Shown: in pieces, positions 22,245 through 33,551 of the stretch | Layout of the letters: every line of letters begins with the position of its first letter | Position numbering within the stretch: the stretch's first letter is position 1 | Origin: Euryodendron excelsum | Taxonomy: Eukaryota; Streptophyta; Magnoliopsida; Ericales; Pentaphylacaceae | DNA length: 64,000 nt | Assembly (NCBI GenBank): GCA_033060915.1 | Contig: CM065397.1 | Location: 19,947,001-20,011,000, forward strand | Direction: 5' to 3' | Made by a program: the position numbers and the translations under genes | The notes under the pieces: generated by a model | What the model saw: only the letters and a program-made list of their open reading frames with translations | Databases searched by the model: none | Told to the model about the DNA's origin: nothing

Positions 22245-24462
22245 TGTAAAATCCTAACTTGCTTGGGATCATGTTTAGCTTAATTGCATATTTTGTTGAG
22301 CATGATTTGACTAATTGAGGAGCTTAATTAGAATGTTCTATAAGAGCATGCTATGGGGGGATTATCCTATGTTTTAGCATGATTAGTGGGCTTAATCCAT
22401 GATTAATTAGCTTAATTAATTTTCATGTTTAGCTTAATGGTAATGATGATAAATTATCATAAGTGTGATTAATTATATTAATCATGTGGATTAGTGAAAT
22501 AAGGAGGTGCTAGGAGGTGCCACCTAGGTGTGTGCATCACTTAAGTGAGGTGTGTGCTTCATCTCATTTGCTAGCAATGTGTGTGTGTGTGGCATATGGC
22601 ATTATAGATACACCTTATATCTATTATTGGCTTCAAAGCCAAGGAGAGAGGAGCTTGTGTAGAGAAAAGTGTTTGGTGAAAAAGAAAGTGAGAGAAAAAG
22701 AAAAGGAAGAGGAAGAAGAAGAAGTGTAAGCGAAGTTTGTGTGTTCATTGTTGAGGTGAGGACTTCATGCTTATGCTTGTTTCATTGTATTTTAATTGAT
22801 TATTATATGCTAGCATACTCTTGCATGCCATGAAAGTGAGATTGAGGTGAAAGGGGGAAGGGTGATTAGAGGTTTTAAGTGGAAGCCTTGAAATCTTGTA
22901 TATTGTTGCGTTTTGATGTGTTTAAAACTTGTTTGAGACCTTAGAAGTTTATCTTAAACCTTTGGAATACTTATTGTTGTGTTAGGGTTGTTTGGGAAAC
23001 TTGGAAACATGTTTTGAGAAGTTACATTTTCGAGCAAATGTGGGGGGTCAACTCATTTTCTTGATGAGTTGACACATGTAACATTTTTTCTACAAATCTG
23101 TGTTCTCTATCCCCAAGAGTCGACTCCTGAAGCCAAGGGGTCGACACATTTAATATCTTTTTACCTACTTTTGCTTTCTGTCCCTAGGAGTTGACTCCTG
23201 TGATAAGAGGAGTCAACACATTTTATATTTTTTACAAAACCTTTGCTCTCTGTTCCTAAGAGTCTACACCTGGGGCTGGAGGAATCAACACACTTTGGTA
23301 AAATGGTCATATCTCACTCTAAAAAACTCGAAATAGCGCACTATTTGAAGCCTTGGAAAGTAGATTCATAGATATTTCTATTGATATAAAGTTTGTACTC
23401 TAAATCCTTATAAATTGAGAGATGTTGTAGTTTAAAGTTAACATTATATTGCATTAGAAAAGGGTTTAACATTCCATTGAGTTCAAATGCATCATTAATG
23501 TTCTAAATCACATGTTTAAGTAGTATAAGCCATGAACATGCATTATTTATGATTAATTGTATATGCTTCACAAATTTGTTATGACTTTGGATGATAGGTT
23601 TGGAAGCAGAGCAAAGCACTCCGGCTCAACCAAAGGAGTGACTCGATTGTGTTTGTAAGTGATAAAAGGTGGGGATTTAAAGGTATTCTCTCTCATATTA
23701 AATTGAATGTTTTATTATCTATATTGATATTGGTTATTAGATCATGAGGTGGCGTTGCATACAATACACAATGTGTGCATATCTTACAATGCACGAAGGA
23801 GATTTAGTCGAAGTGGGACTAACCTAAGGTTTAGTCGATGTGAGCCTAACCTAAAGGGTGTTGATGTAGGATATCCTTGATAACAAGCCATTGATATATT
23901 GGGACAATGTTATTAAAATTGCACATGTGTGGTGTATCATACATTATATCACAAAAGGCATTTCCAATTATTGATGGTGGATTATCTATTAATTAATTCA
24001 ATGGATGTTTATCATTCATTCTTTATGAGTTGAGTATCTTTGTAAGCACGTTGATATATAACTCACACCCACACAGTTTGTTTTGGCAAGTAAGATTAAG
24101 ATGGTTTAGTTCACTGTAATTGTTGTGGCTTTTATGGTAGTTGATGTGGAGTTGCAGAGGTTTAAGAAGCTCTTGTTGATGTGTCGATGGTCCATAACCG
24201 TGTTATTTATGAGATAAGAGTTTGTTGGAGTTTATTTATATTTAGTCTTGTATTATTATGAGTTTTATTTCAATGGTTTTTATCTTAATGTATGATGCAT
24301 TATGTTTTGATATATATATATATATATATAATATTGTGATCATTCCTATAAGATCTTTATCTTTGAGATTGTTGTGAGGTTTTACTTACAGGTTGAGAAC
24401 CGGTGCAATCACGTTCACCCCAAGAAGGTATTAATGATACCTAATTAGGAGCGGGCATGACG
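22245..24462 (+). mobile_element. LTR A of a Tekay-type Ty3/gypsy element
   Basis: Starts TGTAAAATCC; ends GGGCATGACG (consensus of relatives TGACA). It is followed one base later by the degraded initiator-Met primer site at 24466. Its middle part (23290-23460) is homologous, in reverse, to the Tekay LTR at 39890-40010. It carries four GTCGACTCC-like modules at 23045-23290 and a TA run at 24312-24331. No target duplicate matches at its outer edge. Confidence 0.75.
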
Positions 24463-24465
24463 GAT

Positions 24466-24477
24466 TAGTATCAGAGC
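24466..24477 (+). other. Primer binding site after LTR A
   Basis: TAGTATCAGAGC, one change from TGGTATCAGAGC, the plant initiator-tRNA-Met primer site. It marks LTR A as a 5' LTR. Confidence 0.75.
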
Positions 24478-24731
24478 TAAGGTTTAAGACTGAGGTTCCA
24501 TAATTAAGTGGTGTCAGCTATGGTTTAAGCCAAGGTTTACAACCGAGGCCATGTTGTGGAGTTAGTGTCTAGAGTTGTAGTGAATTGTAAGGTATTGTTT
24601 GTGTCAGTTCAAGTTAATAGGCTTATGTGAGTCCTATATATTACGTACTAATCTTGAATTGATGCATCATCATCATCCCCATTGTAACATGGAACTACTT
24701 CTGAACCACGAACTCAAGCTCGAGTGTACAC

Positions 24732-25304
24732 AACAAACATTGTGTTACATGAGGCATTTACCATTAATGATGGTGATGGGTTGATGATTTTATATCATTG
24801 TGTGTTGATTTATCTATTGGTGGTTGGTGTAGTGTTTATCTTTCATTCATTCTTTACGAGTTTGATTATCTTAGTGAGCATGTTAACATTAGCTTACATC
24901 CACATAGATTGCCTTGCAGGTGAGATGGAGAGGGAGATTCAGTCCACTACTGTTGCTGTCATTGTTGATGTCTAGTTAAAGAGCTTCGAGCAACTCCATT
25001 TGTTGAGTCATAGTTTTGTATATGTTGTGCACTTTGAGGATAGATATTTTGTAGTATGTTTATAGTTGATCTTGTAATTATTAATGAGTTGGTTTAGTAG
25101 TTTTCGATGCTGATGTATTATAGAATGGATCTATATATACAATAAGATGGTCTTAGGATGGTTTATATACAATAATGTTGTTTATCCTTATAAGATTCTT
25201 ATCTTTGGAAATGTCGCGGAGTTTCGCTAATAGGTTGTTAACTTGTGTGATCACACTCGCCCTAAGATGGCTTTAATGACACCTAATTAGGAGTGGGTGT
25301 GACA
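24732..25304 (+). mobile_element. 5'-truncated LTR B of the same family
   Basis: Begins abruptly inside LTR sequence at about 24732 (ACATTGTGTTACATGAGGCA, as in LTR C at 28178) and ends GGGTGTGACA, followed by a good primer site. A gag-like snippet before it (GAACCACGAACTCAAG, 24700) recurs at 26138 before LTR C, so the join is a rearrangement within the element. Confidence 0.7.
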
Positions 25305-25307
25305 GAT

Positions 25308-25319
25308 TGGTATCAGAGC
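25308..25319 (+). other. Primer binding site after LTR B
   Basis: TGGTATCAGAGC, exact match to the common plant initiator-Met primer site. Confidence 0.85.
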
Positions 25320-25489
25320 TGTGATTTAAGACTGAGATTTCATATTCGAGTTGGTGTTAATGAAGGTTTAAGACCAAGACTATGTTATAGAGTTGGTGTT
25401 TAGAGTTAAAATGGACTGTAGGATGTTGTTGTGACGGTTTAAGTTGATAGGAATATGTGGGTCATATAAATTATGTGCTAATCCTGAAT

Positions 25490-26306
25490 TGATGCAGAAA
25501 GAATGGCACAAAGAGATTCACTAAGGGAAGTTAAGAAGGAAGCGTTATCAGCTTCAGTCAAGGGGGCAAGGATGCCAATAATAGGCTGTGAAAGAATTGT
25601 CGGGTGAGAGAGAACAGTTCAAAAAAAGAAAGTTTGATGTAAGGGCTCGAACACGTGGCCAGAAATCATTAGAATCTGTAAGGTTTGGCGAACAAGGAAG
25701 ATCACAGTCGGGCTAGAGAACAGGGATTCTCAGATATGGAAGTCCTAGAAATCGTGGACCTTAGAGACCTTCGGTGAGATCGTTAAGCTCAAGAATTTCT
25801 AGGGGTAGAATTGGGGGGGGTTACTTGTTACAGGTGTAGAGCAGATGGACATATTGTTAGAGATTTTCTGGTGCCTTTGAGATCTTTAATGAGACCTTCC
25901 AGTATGGGATTTTTGGTGATAGAAGTAAAGGAATTGTTTGTTATAGATGCAGAGTAATGTGACATGTGATAAGAGATTATCTAGCAATATGGAGTGAGAA
26001 ATGTTATCAGTGTGGGCAATTGAGGCACATAGTTAGGAATTGTACTCAAAGCTCTATAATGGCTTCTTCTGTGGGTAGTGTTATCAACAGTGGAAGATAA
26101 GCATCTGGGAGGCTCAATGGGGACAAGGGACTATTTCTAAACCACGGACTTAGGCACGGGTGTATACTATGACTCAAAGAGATGCTCAGGCAACTCCTAC
26201 AATGGTGACAGGAATGATGTAGTGACAAAAATATGAGGACAAGTGCCCATATCTATTCCAAATGGTAAGTGAATTTTGAGTCAAAATTCTTAAAGGATGG
26301 GAGAAT
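25490..26306 (+). pseudogene. gag remnant with zinc knuckles, Tekay-type element
   Basis: Broken frames begin near ATGGCACAAAGAGATTC (25503). Three zinc-knuckle remnants follow: CYRCRADGHIVRDF at about 25826 (last Cys changed to Phe), CYRCRVM-stop-HVIRDY at about 25938, and CYQCGQLRHIVRNC at about 26002. Gag would package element RNA; here there are many stops and pol is absent. A purine tract AAAGGATGGGAGAA (26292-26305) directly before LTR C is the likely polypurine tract. Confidence 0.7.
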
Positions 26307-28755
26307 TGTAAAACCCTATCTTGCTTTGCATCATATTTAGCCTAATAGCATGTTTATAAATGTATGATTTCCTTAATCAAGGAGCTTATTTAGTATGTTT
26401 TAATAGGAGCTTGTCATAGAGGGATTATGTTATTTTTTAGCATAATTATTTAGCTTAATCCATGATTAATTAGCTTAATTAATTTTCATGCTTAGCTTAA
26501 TATTAATGATGATTAATTATAATAAGTGTGATTAATTATATTAATTATGAGGATTACGGAAACAAGGAGGTGTAGGTGTGTCCTTCACCTAAGTGTGGTG
26601 TGTGCACAAGGTGTAAGCTTCATCTAATGGGAGGTATATGCTTGTTGTTAGCATTGTATGTGTGTGTGTGACATGTGGAGGGATAGATGTATGTTATATC
26701 CATAGTTGTCTTGAAGTCAATGGATGAGAGAAGAGAGAGGAGCTTGTGTAGTAATTGTGTTTGGCAAAAGAGAAAGTGAGAGAAAAAGAGAAAAATGAGA
26801 GAAGAGAAGAGAAGAAGAGGAGATTGAAGGGAAAAGCTTGTGTTTCATTGTTTGACGAGAGGAATCACCTGTTTATGCTTGTTTGATTTTATTTTATTGA
26901 TTGATACATGATAGCATTTTATTTCATGTCGTGGAGGTTGAATTGAAGTAGAGAAAAGGAAGGGTGATTAGGGTTTCCAAGGAAAAAGCCTTGAGTCCTC
27001 ATGTTGTATATGTTTTTGGTGCTTAAGAATTTGTTTATGGACTTAAAATTTCATTCAAACTTAAGAGGACTTAGAATTGTGTTGGAAATGAAACAGAGGC
27101 TTCAAAGCGTATTTTAGAAGTTGCATTTCTAACCAAGGAGGAAGAGGGGAGCGCTGGCGCACTTGGGGGCCCCTAATGGTGTAGTAGGCTGCCAGAAGGG
27201 CACCAGGGGGCGTGGCGCAGTGGGTTGCTAGGAGGGCATCATGGTGCAGTGCCTTGGCCAATTTGACCTTGCATTTTGCCTTCTTGCATTCCATCATGAA
27301 GAGTTTAACACTTCTAATTGAGTTTCTAATGTATCATTGATGTATTATCTCTATTGTTTATGAGTTATAAGCCATAAACATGCATTGATTATTCATTTAT
27401 GACATGGTGCATCCTCATTGAGTCTTATCATGTCATTGTAGCATCGTTTCTTGGTGTTTGTGAGATATAAGTTTTGCATATACATGATTTATTGTATGTA
27501 ACATTGTAATCTCACAAGTTTGATGTGGTGGTGTGTGTTTTAGGTTCGAAAGCGGTTAAAGACACTTCAATTCCACCAAAGGAGTGATTCCCCTTGGTAC
27601 AGTAAATTGATATGGGGAAGATGAGATAGTCTTATGTGTATTGAATTAAATGTCTTATTGTGAATATTGTTGTTGATTGTCAGATTATGATTACGGTGTG
27701 GGGATATAAGATACTCTTATTCGTATTGAATGGAATGTCTTGTTGTAAATTGTTCGTGTGGATTGTGTAGGAATATAAGATAGTCTTATTCTTAATGAAC
27801 TGAATGTTTTGTTGTTAATGTTGGTGTTGGTTATGTGGGATTCAAGATAGTCTTATTCATATTGAATTGAATGTTTGGTTGTTTGTAGTGGTGATGATTG
27901 TGAGAGGTTTAAGATATTCTACTCTTATTGAATTGATTGTCTTATTATCGATGTTGGTGTTGATTGTTGGATTGTGAGGTGGCATTGCATACAACTCATA
28001 TTGTGTGCATAACTTGCATTACACGGGAGAAGATTCGGTCACGTGGGACCAACCTAAGGTTTAGTCACGGTGGACTAACCTAAAAGGGTGTCACGGTGGA
28101 CATTCTTTGATAACAAGCCATCGATATATTGGGCTAACGTTATCTAAATAGCATGCTCATTTGTGGCGACGGCAAACATTGCATTACATGAGGCATTTAC
28201 CATTAATGATGGTGATAGGTGGATGATTATATATCATTGTGTGGTGATTTATCTATTTGATAGTTGATTCAGTATTTATCTATCATTCATTCATTCTTTA
28301 CGAGTTTAATTATCTTAGTGAGCACATTAACATTAGCACGAGTTTGATCATCTTGGTGATTGTCTTGCAGGTGAGATGGAGAAGGAGGTTCAGTCCACTA
28401 TTGTAGCTATCATTGTTGATGTTGAGTTAGAGAGCTTTGATGAGCTCTATTTGTTGAGTCATAGTTTTGTATATGTTGTGCACTGTGAGAATAGATGTTT
28501 TGTAGTTTGTTTACATTTGATCTTGTACTTATTATTGAGTTAGTTTAGTAGTTTTTGGTACTTAAGTATTATAAAATGGATCTATATATTCAATGAGACG
28601 GTCTTAGCATAGTTTATATATAATGATGTTGTTTATCCTTATAAGATTCTTATTTTTGAGAATGTCATGGAGTTTCGTTGACAGGTTGTTAATACATGCG
28701 ATCACACTCGCCCTAAGATAGCGTTAATGATATTTGATTAGGAGCAGGTGTGACA
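26307..28755 (+). mobile_element. LTR C of the same family (3' LTR)
   Basis: Starts TGTAAAACCC after a polypurine tract; ends AGGTGTGACA. No primer site follows; instead KIN17-like sequence starts at once. The central module (27110-27260) is rich in GGCGC/GGGCACC and replaces the GTCGACTCC module of LTR A. The block of repeats ATAAGATAGTCTTATTC occurs several times at 27620-27910. Confidence 0.75.
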
Positions 28756-29165
28756 ACCACTATCGGCAGATGGAGGTTTTTAGCCAAAACCGCCATCGAA
28801 TCGTCGACAGCTACACGGAGGAGTTTGAGAATACCTTCCTCGAGCATATGAAGCACAGCCACCACTTAAACCGCATTGCTGCCACCATGGTGTATAATGA
28901 ATTTATCTTTGATCGCCATCATATTCACATGAATTCAATGCAGTGGGTTACATTGACCGAGTTTGTGAAGTATTTGGGGCGCACGAACAAGTGTAAGGTA
29001 GAGGAGACACCAAAGGGGTGGTTTATTACATATATAGATAGAGATTCCGAGACCCTTTTTCAAGGAAAAGATGAAAAAAAGCTAGCTAGGGCCGATATAG
29101 TGGATGAGGAGAAGCAAGAGAGAGAAATAAGGAAGCGAATTGGACAATTCCAGATGTGTTGTAGA
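28756..29165 (+). pseudogene. KIN17 gene fragment (DNA/RNA-binding protein KIN17)
   Basis: Reads RQMEVFSQN, SYTEEFENTFLEHMKHSHH, IAATMVYNEFI, RHHIHMNSMQWVTLTEFVKY, CKVEETPKGWFITYIDRDSE and DEEKQEREI. This is the central winged-helix part of eukaryotic KIN17, a nuclear DNA/RNA-binding protein. It lacks the N-terminal zinc finger half and everything after DEEKQEREI. Around 29055-29085 two compensating small indels shift the frame through the KERMKNKR equivalent. It abuts LTR C directly. Probably a captured gene piece rather than a working gene. Confidence 0.8.
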
Positions 29166-29600
29166 GCTTGACACTCGATCAAGCATTGAAGAATCTTATC
29201 GAAGGATAGATACATGATCGTGGGAGTTGGTCAATACTAGAAAAGCACACCCGCAAGCGCGTGGATTCGGTATCCAAGGAATGGGATTATCTAGGGTTGG
29301 GTTGTAAGTTGACTTTTTGTATTCATTCTTGATATTGCTTAGTTAGCTGGATTAGGTCCTGTGATTTTTTACCCAAGTTGGTTTATTCACGCTAAAATAT
29401 TATGTCTTATTTTGTGTGTGATTGCTTGCATATTTACTTTTCACATACGAATATTGCATGCACTAGATTAAAGGACTTGGGCTAAAATTGAATAGTTAAA
29501 TTGTAACCAATCCAAATAAACCTCAAACAGGTATTTTCCATAAATCCATACATATAAAATCGTGGTTTATATTTTTTCAGTTGGATTTGAGTGCCTATTT
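29166..29600. other. Unassigned sequence after the KIN17 fragment
   Basis: A short coding-like stretch (29245-29308) ends in a perfect GTAAGT donor-like site at 29309, and the next acceptor-like site is ATGTGCAG at 29648. I cannot name any gene. Confidence 0.3.
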
Positions 29601-29604
29601 CTTT

Positions 29605-30095
29605 CTTTTCATCTTTTTAATGGAAATTTGTAATACTTATGTGCAGACATTGCCACCGGTTGACGGTGTTGATGGGGCTAAGGCCAAAGAACTTGATAAG
29701 GGATGAATATATATCATACCTTCGATAAAGTTATTGGCTTTTTGTTAACCTTCAAAGCTTTGAACTTCAAATCCATTTGAAATGATTTCTACTGTGTTTA
29801 GAACTATGATTTGTCAAGAAAAAAATTTAAAAAAAAAGATAAAGTTAGGGGAAAGAGAACAAAATAAAAGTGGATTTTTATTCTCTTTTTCCTCACTTTT
29901 TTTTTTTTTCTTTTTTGCCCTTTTCTATCACCAAATCCTTAATCCAAACATACGTGAATTTTTGTTGAAGGAATAATTTTACTATTAATATGTTTGTTGG
30001 ATTGATATCTTGCTTGCATTTCCATGCCGAGTAGGATTTTGTTATCTATTTGATTGGTGGAGGAATTTTGTCATGATGCCTTCCATTGAGCTATT
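29605..30095 (+). repeat. Unidentified host-like segment, copy 2
   Basis: Second copy of 21845-22165, with about 160 bp extra at 29795-29965 that includes A- and T-runs. Both copies keep the ATGTGCAG acceptor-like site. Confidence 0.5.
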
Positions 30096-30179
30096 GAAGT
30101 TTGGTCTGACCCATATAAGTTAGATAGGCTTGACTAATGTTATTCAAAACATGGAAAATCCATTGTCATTCTTGACAAC

Positions 30180-30355
30180 CGTGTGGTTGGTTCAATGGGT
30201 AAGAACTCATATTTTTTCACTCCATGCTTAGGTCCGAGTCTCCATAGTCACTCGGTGAGACTAAACCTACTCTTTAGTGCCCATAACGCATGGTGAAATC
30301 TAAGCTTCGGTCTTGTAGGTGCAGTGGGGTCTCCCGTAAAGCTATGTGGTATTAA
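30180..30355 (+). mobile_element. Possible tRNA-derived SINE
   Basis: TGGTTGGTTCAATGGGTAAG resembles a pol III A box region and, about 50 bp on, TTAGGTCCGAGTCTCC resembles a B box (GGTTCGAGTC). The spacing suits a tRNA-like head. No poly(A)/T tail or clear target duplicate was seen, so it may be chance. Confidence 0.35.
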
Positions 30356-30363
30356 GGGGTAAT

Positions 30364-32644
30364 TATAAAACCCTATCTTACTTAGCATCATGTTTAGCTT
30401 AACAACATACTTATGAGTGCATGATTTCCTTAATCAAGGAGCTTGATCAGCATATTTTAATAGAGCATGTCATATGGAGAGTTATACATTTTAAAGCATG
30501 ATTAGTTAGCTTAGTCTCGATTAATTAGCTTATAATCTACATGCTTAGCTTAAGGCTAATAATGATTAATTAGGCTAAAACCCGTTTACTTGTATTAATC
30601 ATATAGATTAGTGGTGTGGTAAAGTAATGAGGTGCAAGGTGGGAGGTTCAACCTTAAGCCACTTAGGTGTGTGCTTCATTATATGTGAGGTGTGTCTATA
30701 AGGTGTGTGCATAAAGTGTATGCTTCATTGCTAGCATTGAGTGTATGTGTGACATGTGTGCTGTTAGATACAAGGTTCTATCTATTAAGTCTTCAAGTCA
30801 AGGGAATGGAGAGGAGGGAGGACATTGTGTAATAACTTATGTTGGGCAAAAGAGAAAGTGAGAGAAAAGAGAGAAAAGAAGAGAAGAAGAAAGGATTGAA
30901 GGAGGAAGTTTGTGCATCGATTGTTTGAGGTGAGGAATCTCAAAATCATGTTTGCTTGTATGCATTTCTATTGATTGTTGCATGTAAAAGACCTATCATG
31001 ACTTTGAATGGTAGAATTGAATCCAAAAGCTTGGAATTCAAAAAGGAAACCTAGGATTCTTCATGTTTTGCATGTGCTAATGCTTTGAAGTCTTGTTCGA
31101 GACTTTAGAACTTCATTCTAGGCTTTAAAAGACTTAGAATTGGGTTGTAGTTGAAAAGGAGGCTTAAAACTATGTTTTGAAATGTTGTATTTTAGACCAA
31201 GGGGATGTGGGGGTGCACTGGCACGCTTGGAAGGCGCCTAGTGGCACACCCCTCTACTGGAGAGCGTCAGAAAGGAGGCAGAGTGTGCTTGCTGGCTCGA
31301 TGGGCTACTTAGGGCACACCAAGAGGGCGCACTAGCATGGGTCACTTGGCTAGTTTTGCCAGTTTGACATCCATTTTCCATTTTACCTTCATACATCACA
31401 TCGAGAAGGGTTTAATACTCCTAGTTGAGTTCCTAATATGTCATTGATGTATTATTTCTTATATTTGAACATCATAAGTAATGAAAATGCATTGATTATG
31501 CTTATATTACGTAAGTTTAATATGGTATTGTGTGTTCGGTAAGTTAATAACTACATTTATGATATGGTGCATCCTTGTTGAGTCTTACCATGTCATTGTA
31601 GCATCGTTTCTGGTGTTGGTGAGCTTACATATACATGAATTATTGTATATAATATTATAATTTCACAAGATTGATGTGGTGGTTGTGTGTGTTAGTTTTG
31701 GAAGCCAATAAAGACACTTCAATTCCACCAAAGGAGTGATTTCTCTTGGTACAGTAGGTTAAGGTCGGGATTTAAGATAGTCTTATTCGTATTAAAGTGA
31801 ATTTTTTGTTGTTAATATTAATGATGATTGTTAATGTTGCTGTTGTTGTGAATGTTGGTATTGATTGTGGGGAGGTTTAAGATATTTTTACTTTTATTGA
31901 ATTGAATGTTTTATTGTCGGTGTTAGTGTTGGTATTGGATTTATAAGGTGGCATTGCATACATCGTATATGATAAACATAACTTGCATTGTATAGTTGAG
32001 ATTACGTCACGGTGGTCTGTCTTGATAATTTACTTTATCAATCTTAGCAAGATGCCTATGTGGTCATGAGCCTTTGTGGTGACATTCAACATTACATTAC
32101 AGGAGGCAATGCATTATATAAGTCATTTCTTATTGATGATGGTGATAGATGTATGATTGTATCATTGATACATGGATTATCTATTGGTAGTTGATTTGGT
32201 GTTTATGTGTTTATCTATCATTCTTTCTTTGTGAGTTTGATTATCTTAGTGAGCACGTCGATTATAGCTCACACCCAAGCAGATGGTTTAGCAGGAGTAG
32301 ATGGAGATATCCAGTCCACTGTTGTTGATGTTGATGTTAAGTTGGAGAGTTTCAAGAAGCTCTTAGTTGAGTTGTTAGTCTTATACATGTTGTCTATTAA
32401 CTGAGAGTCTTTTGGAGTTTGTTTATATTATGGTCTTGTAATATATTTGTGAATTTAGATTAGTAGCTCTTTTATATATGTATGGTGATTATAGAATGGT
32501 TTAATATATAATGATTTTGTTTAATCTTTATAAGATTTTTATCTTTGGGATTGTTATGGGGTATTGTTTGCAGGTTGATAACCTGTATGATCACATTCGC
32601 CCTAAGAATATGTTAATAACACCTGATTAGGAATGGACGTGAGA
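30364..32644 (+). mobile_element. LTR D, solo LTR of the Tekay-type family
   Basis: Homologous along its length to LTR C, starting TATAAAACCC (consensus TGTAAAACCC) and ending GGACGTGAGA. Flanks GTAAT (30359-30363) and GTAAC (32645-32649) fit a 5 bp target duplication with one change. No primer site or coding follows, so it is a solo LTR. The small ORF at 32207-32404 is a chance frame. Confidence 0.7.
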
Positions 32645-32748
32645 GTAACGCTCACTGACGGATGTGTAAAGTAGCTTATCTACATATTTATTTCTTGTAC
32701 AAAAAAAATATATAAAAAGAGGGCAAATCCAAAACTGAAAGGGTTGTG

Positions 32749-32882
32749 CTACACCAAGTCGTGCATGTTGGGCAGGCGCCAGCTGATGGGTAAATCAGCA
32801 TGGACCCATATTAGCATGGTGGGCCCATGATGATGTGCTACCCATCAATCAGCGCCTGCCCAGCAAGCGCGACTGCAAGTAG
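32749..32882. mobile_element. Foldback / MITE-like element
   Basis: 134 bp whose two arms of about 44 bp pair imperfectly. The core GGGCAGGCGC...TGATGGGTA is answered by TACCCATCA...GCGCCTGCCC. The outer arms begin CTACACCAAGTCG and end CGACTGCAAGTAG. A relative of one end (GCGACTGCAAGTAATAT) lies at 22229-22245 at the edge of LTR A. No coding capacity. Confidence 0.6.
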
Positions 32883-33550
32883 TATTTCTCAAACAAAAAT
32901 TTAAATTCACAATCAACACAAGGCTCCTATCAAATTAAACATTCACTTGAGAGAAGAAACTTATCATTGTTATGACAAAAATCTTAATTCTTGCAATTAC
33001 CCTATATTTTAATCGTTATTAGAGGGTTATATATACATATATTTAGCATTAATATTTTGTGATGCCAAATTTATCCTAAATCAATTCAATAATATACCTT
33101 TAATGTGAATAATTTTTCTCACCAAAAAAATAAGATAAATTGCTTTGAAAGCTACATAAATTTTGTTGCAAAAGATATACCATGATGGCATAAACATCTG
33201 TCTCTTAATCTAAAATTAATTTTCTTAACAATAAATGAAATATTTTATTTCCCAAATTAGTTTTTAGTAATTTTGTGTCTAATTATTTGAATTATTTTAT
33301 TCACGTATAGTAAGGGTTCAAGACTCAAGTAAGTCTATACACGAGCCAGGTCTGGTCCAATATAATTCAAGTGGTTGATCAAAATCCTGTGCGCTGGGCC
33401 GCGTGAATATTTCAGTGAGACTGGCACTGCAGTAAATTGGATTTATTTCTCACCCTCTACTCTTGATATCCAGAATCTCAGATCGAGGGATCTAAAACTG
33501 AGTCAAGCACATAAACAAACCCTCCAGGCTCCAAGACATGCTTGAAGTAC
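32883..33550. other. AT-rich spacer, no gene seen
   Basis: AT-rich DNA with one GC-richer patch (33340-33440). No recognisable coding or repeat structure. Confidence 0.5.
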
Positions 33551-33551
33551 T

